Part shown: positions 54,901 through 58,002 of the stretch, piece by piece | How the letters are laid out: every line of letters starts with the position of its first letter | Position numbering within the stretch: position 1 is the stretch's first letter | Assembly: GCA_944390805.1 (NCBI GenBank) | Contig: CALXQW010000035.1 | Span: 1-58,002, forward strand | Source: an uncultured Opitutales bacterium | GTDB taxonomy: Bacteria; Verrucomicrobiota; Verrucomicrobiia; Opitutales; Intestinicryptomonadaceae | Length of the DNA: 58,002 nucleotides | Reading direction: 5' to 3' | Made by a program: the position numbers and the translations under genes | Notes under the pieces: generated by a model | Databases searched by the model: none | The model's input: the letters and a program-made list of their open reading frames with translations, nothing else | Told to the model about the DNA's origin: nothing

Positions 54901-56066
54901 AATTTGGTGTAATTGAAAAAGGTTTCTTTGCGTCTCTTTCAATAAAGACAGAAAATGGCGAAGTTTCTTATCTTGGCCTGGAACAGTCCGAAAAACTCTA
55001 TGCTCACTTGCGGCAATACGGTTATATAGACAATAAAGACAAAGTCACAGAATTCTTAAAACAAGACTTGAGAAACAATTGCATAAACATACCTGCGGAA
55101 TTTGAAAATATTCGTCCGCAAATCATAGCTATGGTTCGAAAAGTTGCTGGCAAGCTTAATATAAAAAATAAAGACAATAGGCGCAAGGTATCGATAAATA
55201 AACAGGTCTATCTTGATCCCGAATTTAAGGAACTTTGGGATAAGATAAAAAATAAGACTATTTATAGTGTAAATTTCGACACAGCAAAACTCGTAGAAGA
55301 AGCGTCGGAAGAAATTATGAAGTCTTTGCGCGTAAAGGATACTCAGTTTGTGTATTCAAAGGCTGGACTTGATATAAACAGAGGCGAGATTTCCACAAAA
55401 AATGAACGCACCTCAATAGAATTTAATGACGGCGAAAAACTGGCGCTGCCCGATATTGTCTCTTTCCTGCAGTCTGAAACAAGCCTCAAGCGCAAGACAA
55501 TCGTTGAAATTCTTGTCCGTAGCAAACGTATAGACGATTTTAAGCGTAATCCTCAACAGTTTATTGAAGATGTCCTAAAAATCATAAAGCTGAAAATGAA
55601 AGCTATGATTGTGGACGGTGTAAAGTACCACAAGATAAGTTCGTATTACGCACAGGAACTTCTCGGTTCAGAGGAATTAAACTCCTACTTAGACAAGATG
55701 TTAGAATCTAAAAAAAGCGTTTACGATTATGTTGTCTACGATTCGACTGTTGAATCGCGCTTTGCCGAAGAAATGGAGAAAAATGACAAGGTAAAGCTTT
55801 ACGTCAAACTGCCGGATTGGTTCAAGATCAATACGCCGCTTGGAACATACAATCCCGATTGGGCGGTATTAGTTGAGGACGAATATAAACAAAAGAAACT
55901 ATTTTTTGTCTTGGAAACCAAAGGAGTGCTATTTGAAGAACAACTTGCGCTTGAGCAACGCTTGAAGATACATTGTGGGAAACGCCATTTTGAAGCTTTA
56001 GAATCTGGTGTTGACTATGAAATGACAAACTCTTTTGATGATTTTAGAAGCATGTTTTCATATTGA
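54831..56066 (+). pseudogene. C-terminal remnant of a type III restriction subunit (Res)
   Basis: A 411-residue frame that begins in the middle of the Res family. NESYADFAKKLQTEIESEQGIKFG and EKGFFA are internal segments that normally follow the helicase domain. The C-terminal nuclease is intact by eye: LGTYNPDWAVLVED and FFVLETKG supply the PD...ExK residues. The roughly 500-residue DEAD-box ATPase part is missing, and no Mod methyltransferase gene is present. The ATG at 54831 is simply the first in frame. Without ATPase it should not cut DNA as a type III enzyme; residual expression is possible. Confidence 0.75.
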
Positions 56067-56300
56067 GAAATTTTATTAGGGAGAGTCTGATTTCAGAGTA
56101 TATTGTAGTGATTGAAGATGGTCTTGGAGTGGTATAATTATTCATAATATTGATAAAAATTAAATTATTTCTTTCATAGATATAATCTGTTTTTCATATC
56201 TGATGATATTGCAGCTCAAAAATATCAAAAGTTTTTCTTTATTTAAAAGTTCCAAAAGTAAATTTAGTACTTCTTCTAGGTTATTGATATATAAGGGTAC

Positions 56301-57743
56301 ATGGAAACTCTTATAAAAACTCAATTCGGACTTATAAAATATGAACGCTCCACAAATTTTCCTCTGCAAGAGGGAACGTTTTTAAGCCAATCTATTAAGG
56401 AGGCGTTTGTTTATCTAAACTACTCTTTGTCAAAACTGAAAAAAGGAGAAGTGGACGAAAGTTTAGTAAATTCTCTTTTCAATGACGAAGAAGAAATTTT
56501 GCAGATATTGGAAGATCTGATAGAAAAGTTTAAGAATAAAGCCATAATATGCAAAAAGGAGCGCACATATTCCAGCTCCGACGGCAATGCCGACATATCC
56601 GTTTTGGCAAGCGTATCAGAGGAGGGAGAAATAAAGATATATAATGCCTTCTTTAATACAAAAGAAATAAAAGACAATAGGGGCGGGGTAATTATACACG
56701 AGGTTGCCCATCTTTCAGGTTTGGAAGGAGAATCAAATGCAAATGAATCAACCTCTAACCCAGACAGCGCTGAAGCTGTAAAAAATTTCTGTCTTTGCGC
56801 ATGCGGAAAACTTTCGCTCGAAGAAATAAATCGGGAAAAGGAGTCTCCAGAGAATCCCGAAGAAGAAGAACAGACCTACCGCCCCGATCAAGCTAGAGCC
56901 CCAAAAGGTCAACCAGACGGAGGGCAATGGGTATACGAAGGCGGTGGAAGTGGCGGGAGCTCAAAAGGAGAGTCCAAAGGCGGAACTTCAAATTCTGAAG
57001 GCGGCGGAAGTTCAAAAATAAATAAGCCTGGAAACTTTGGGCCTTCTATGGAGAGTGAAGGCAATCCCCCTAAGGGTGCAATCAGCAATACTCTTCGATT
57101 TTGCAGGATTGATGAATCTAGAAACTCAACCGGAGAGTTTGTAGATTTTAAAGACACATTTAAGATTGGAATTTACAGGTATGACGATACTATTGAGGGG
57201 CCTAGAACAAAAAGTGGCATATGGTCTGCATTCGATTTTTTTGACAGCGGATATAAGCCAGAGTCGGATGTAACGGTAATTGTTCGCCTAGATTTTGAAT
57301 ATTTTGGAAGAGACAAGAAAATTCAGAAGAAGAGTATAGATGTTGCATACGACGCAAAATCCGACAAAGACGGATGCGTTAAAATCGATCGTATGTCTAT
57401 TGTAAATCTAGAAAGCGAAATAAATGGCTCGAATGGAAATTCAACGGTCGATATGAAGAGCGATATTAAGATAAGAATGAAAATTTCAAGTGTGGAGGGG
57501 CGTCCTAAGGAGGTTTTTGGTTCGGCCAATATTGTAAAGAATTCTATTTCATCTGCCGATATCAGATATTATGCCCAAGTGCATGCTAGTGCAGACGAAA
57601 AATCGAACTATGCCCAGAGAGACAAGGCAGACGGTGGTATTATCAAAAATTATAGAAAAAAAACTAATGAGAAAGATATATACAGTGGAGCGGTCAAGAT
57701 CAGTTTAACAGAAAACACAGTATCAGAGATTGATAATAACTAA
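56301..57743 (+). CDS. metallopeptidase-like protein (HExxH) with PDGGQW motif, possible toxin
   Basis: A 480-residue protein with no signal peptide. Residues about 25-170 contain VIIHEVAHLSG with the zinc motif HEVAH (133-137) and a following NPDSAEAVKNF whose Asp155 could be the third ligand, as in aspzincins (M35-type). Then comes an acidic stretch, the motif APKGQPDGGQW (200-210), a Gly/Ser-rich linker (about 213-240), and an about 240-residue beta-rich C-terminal region (for example IYRYDDTIEGPRTKSGIWSAFDFF) that I do not recognise. PDGGQW linkers occur in polymorphic-toxin and phage-related proteins. The function is not known. It precedes a Sel1-like gene. Weak AGGG before the ATG. Confidence 0.6.
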   Translation: METLIKTQFGLIKYERSTNFPLQEGTFLSQSIKEAFVYLNYSLSKLKKGEVDESLVNSLFNDEEEILQILEDLIEKFKNKAIICKKERTYSSSDGNADISVLASVSEEGEIKIYNAFFNTKEIKDNRGGVIIHEVAHLSGLEGESNANESTSNPDSAEAVKNFCLCACGKLSLEEINREKESPENPEEEEQTYRPDQARAPKGQPDGGQWVYEGGGSGGSSKGESKGGTSNSEGGGSSKINKPGNFGPSMESEGNPPKGAISNTLRFCRIDESRNSTGEFVDFKDTFKIGIYRYDDTIEGPRTKSGIWSAFDFFDSGYKPESDVTVIVRLDFEYFGRDKKIQKKSIDVAYDAKSDKDGCVKIDRMSIVNLESEINGSNGNSTVDMKSDIKIRMKISSVEGRPKEVFGSANIVKNSISSADIRYYAQVHASADEKSNYAQRDKADGGIIKNYRKKTNEKDIYSGAVKISLTENTVSEIDNN

Positions 57744-57754
57744 TTAATTTGACA

Positions 57755-57798
57755 AACTATTCTCATGATAATAAACATAAAGTATCATGAGAATAGTT
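57755..57798 (+). repeat. perfect 16-bp inverted repeat covering a start codon
   Basis: AACTATTCTCATGATA (57755-57770) and its exact reverse complement (57783-57798) are separated by 12 bases. TTGACA sits immediately upstream (57749-57754) and GCTTTTT follows. The right arm contains the ATG of the next gene. It could be a terminator of the metallopeptidase gene, an operator, or a start-codon-sequestering hairpin. Confidence 0.8.
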
Positions 57799-58002
57799 GC
57801 TTTTTGTTTAACTATAATTTTAAGCTTTTCGGCATTGGATGCCGCAGAAGATAATGATGATTACAAATCTAAAAGAAAAGCCGAATACTACTGGAAATTA
57901 AATTTGGCAAAGGCGTATGAGCGCGGAACTATATTGAAGAAGAACGAGAAAAAGGCTTTTTTATATTATTTAAAAGCTGCGACAAATTATAATTATTCAG
58001 AG
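57787..58002 (+). CDS. secreted Sel1-repeat-like protein, 3' end outside window
   Basis: The 72 visible codons encode a signal peptide (MRIVAFCLTIILSFSALDA) and a charged helical part. LAKAYERGTILKKNEKKAFLYYLKAA is one Sel1/TPR-like unit (consensus LGxxYxxGxGVxxDxxKAxxWYxKAA). Sel1 proteins act in protein-protein contacts and occur as partners or immunity proteins beside toxins; that role is a guess here. The signal peptide starts right at this ATG, so the start is probably correct although it lies inside an inverted repeat. Confidence 0.65.
   Translation, partial: MRIVAFCLTIILSFSALDAAEDNDDYKSKRKAEYYWKLNLAKAYERGTILKKNEKKAFLYYLKAATNYNYSE

Overview
The window looks like a chromosomal segment of a Verrucomicrobiota bacterium, probably of the Opitutae and probably host-associated. 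This is inferred from the combination of an exosortase with a PEP-CTERM protein, squalene genes of the hpnCDE type, secreted BNR/sialidase-like proteins, a Tat-exported Gfo/Idh lipoprotein beside a large haem-motif protein, and weak Shine-Dalgarno sequences. It is moderately AT-rich. No rRNA or tRNA gene, CRISPR array or complete insertion sequence was seen.

Layout: (1) 1-6550 holds gpmI (its last codons lie outside the window), a squalene cluster (hpnC, an hpnD-hpnE fusion, an hpnG-like phosphorylase) and an exosortase. (2) 6726-10348 holds a Na+/H+ antiporter-like protein and an NSS-family symporter with a tiny overlapping membrane subunit. (3) 10545-17572 on the minus strand reads rpmJ-rpmE-trpL-trpB-E-G-D-C-F-A. 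A 28-codon leader peptide with tandem Trp codons sits between rpmE and trpB, followed by mutually exclusive hairpins, the hallmark of transcription attenuation. (4) 17983-23039 holds ileS, a DksA-like protein lacking most zinc cysteines, and lspA. (5) 23125-32866 holds an MBOAT/SGNH O-acylation pair, a nitroreductase, gdhA, an ArnT-like glycosyltransferase, rplM-rpsI and an MFS transporter. (6) 33148-38036 holds the Gfo/Idh lipoprotein and a 1080-residue HzsA-related protein with three CxxCH motifs.

(7) 38271-44160 is the most striking part. A cobalamin riboswitch precedes a DUF4465-type protein with a PEP-CTERM anchor, a BtuB-like TonB-dependent receptor and a large secreted repeat protein. 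The genes read as a B12-uptake operon in which a capture protein of the kind known as a surface lipoprotein in gut Bacteroidetes is instead an exosortase substrate. The exosortase at 5669-6550 is a candidate processing enzyme.

(8) 44250-53982 holds two secreted BNR/sialidase-like proteins flanking recJ, a glycosyltransferase, an overlapping clpX-like/ubiE/rluA-type set, and an HU/IHF protein. (9) 53983-58002 looks like accessory DNA. It contains a candidate small RNA with its own promoter and perfect terminator, the two ends of a deleted defence locus (SNF2 helicase N-terminus, type III restriction subunit C-terminus), a metallopeptidase-like protein with a PDGGQW motif, and a Sel1-like secreted protein that runs off the window and whose start codon lies inside a perfect 16-bp inverted repeat.
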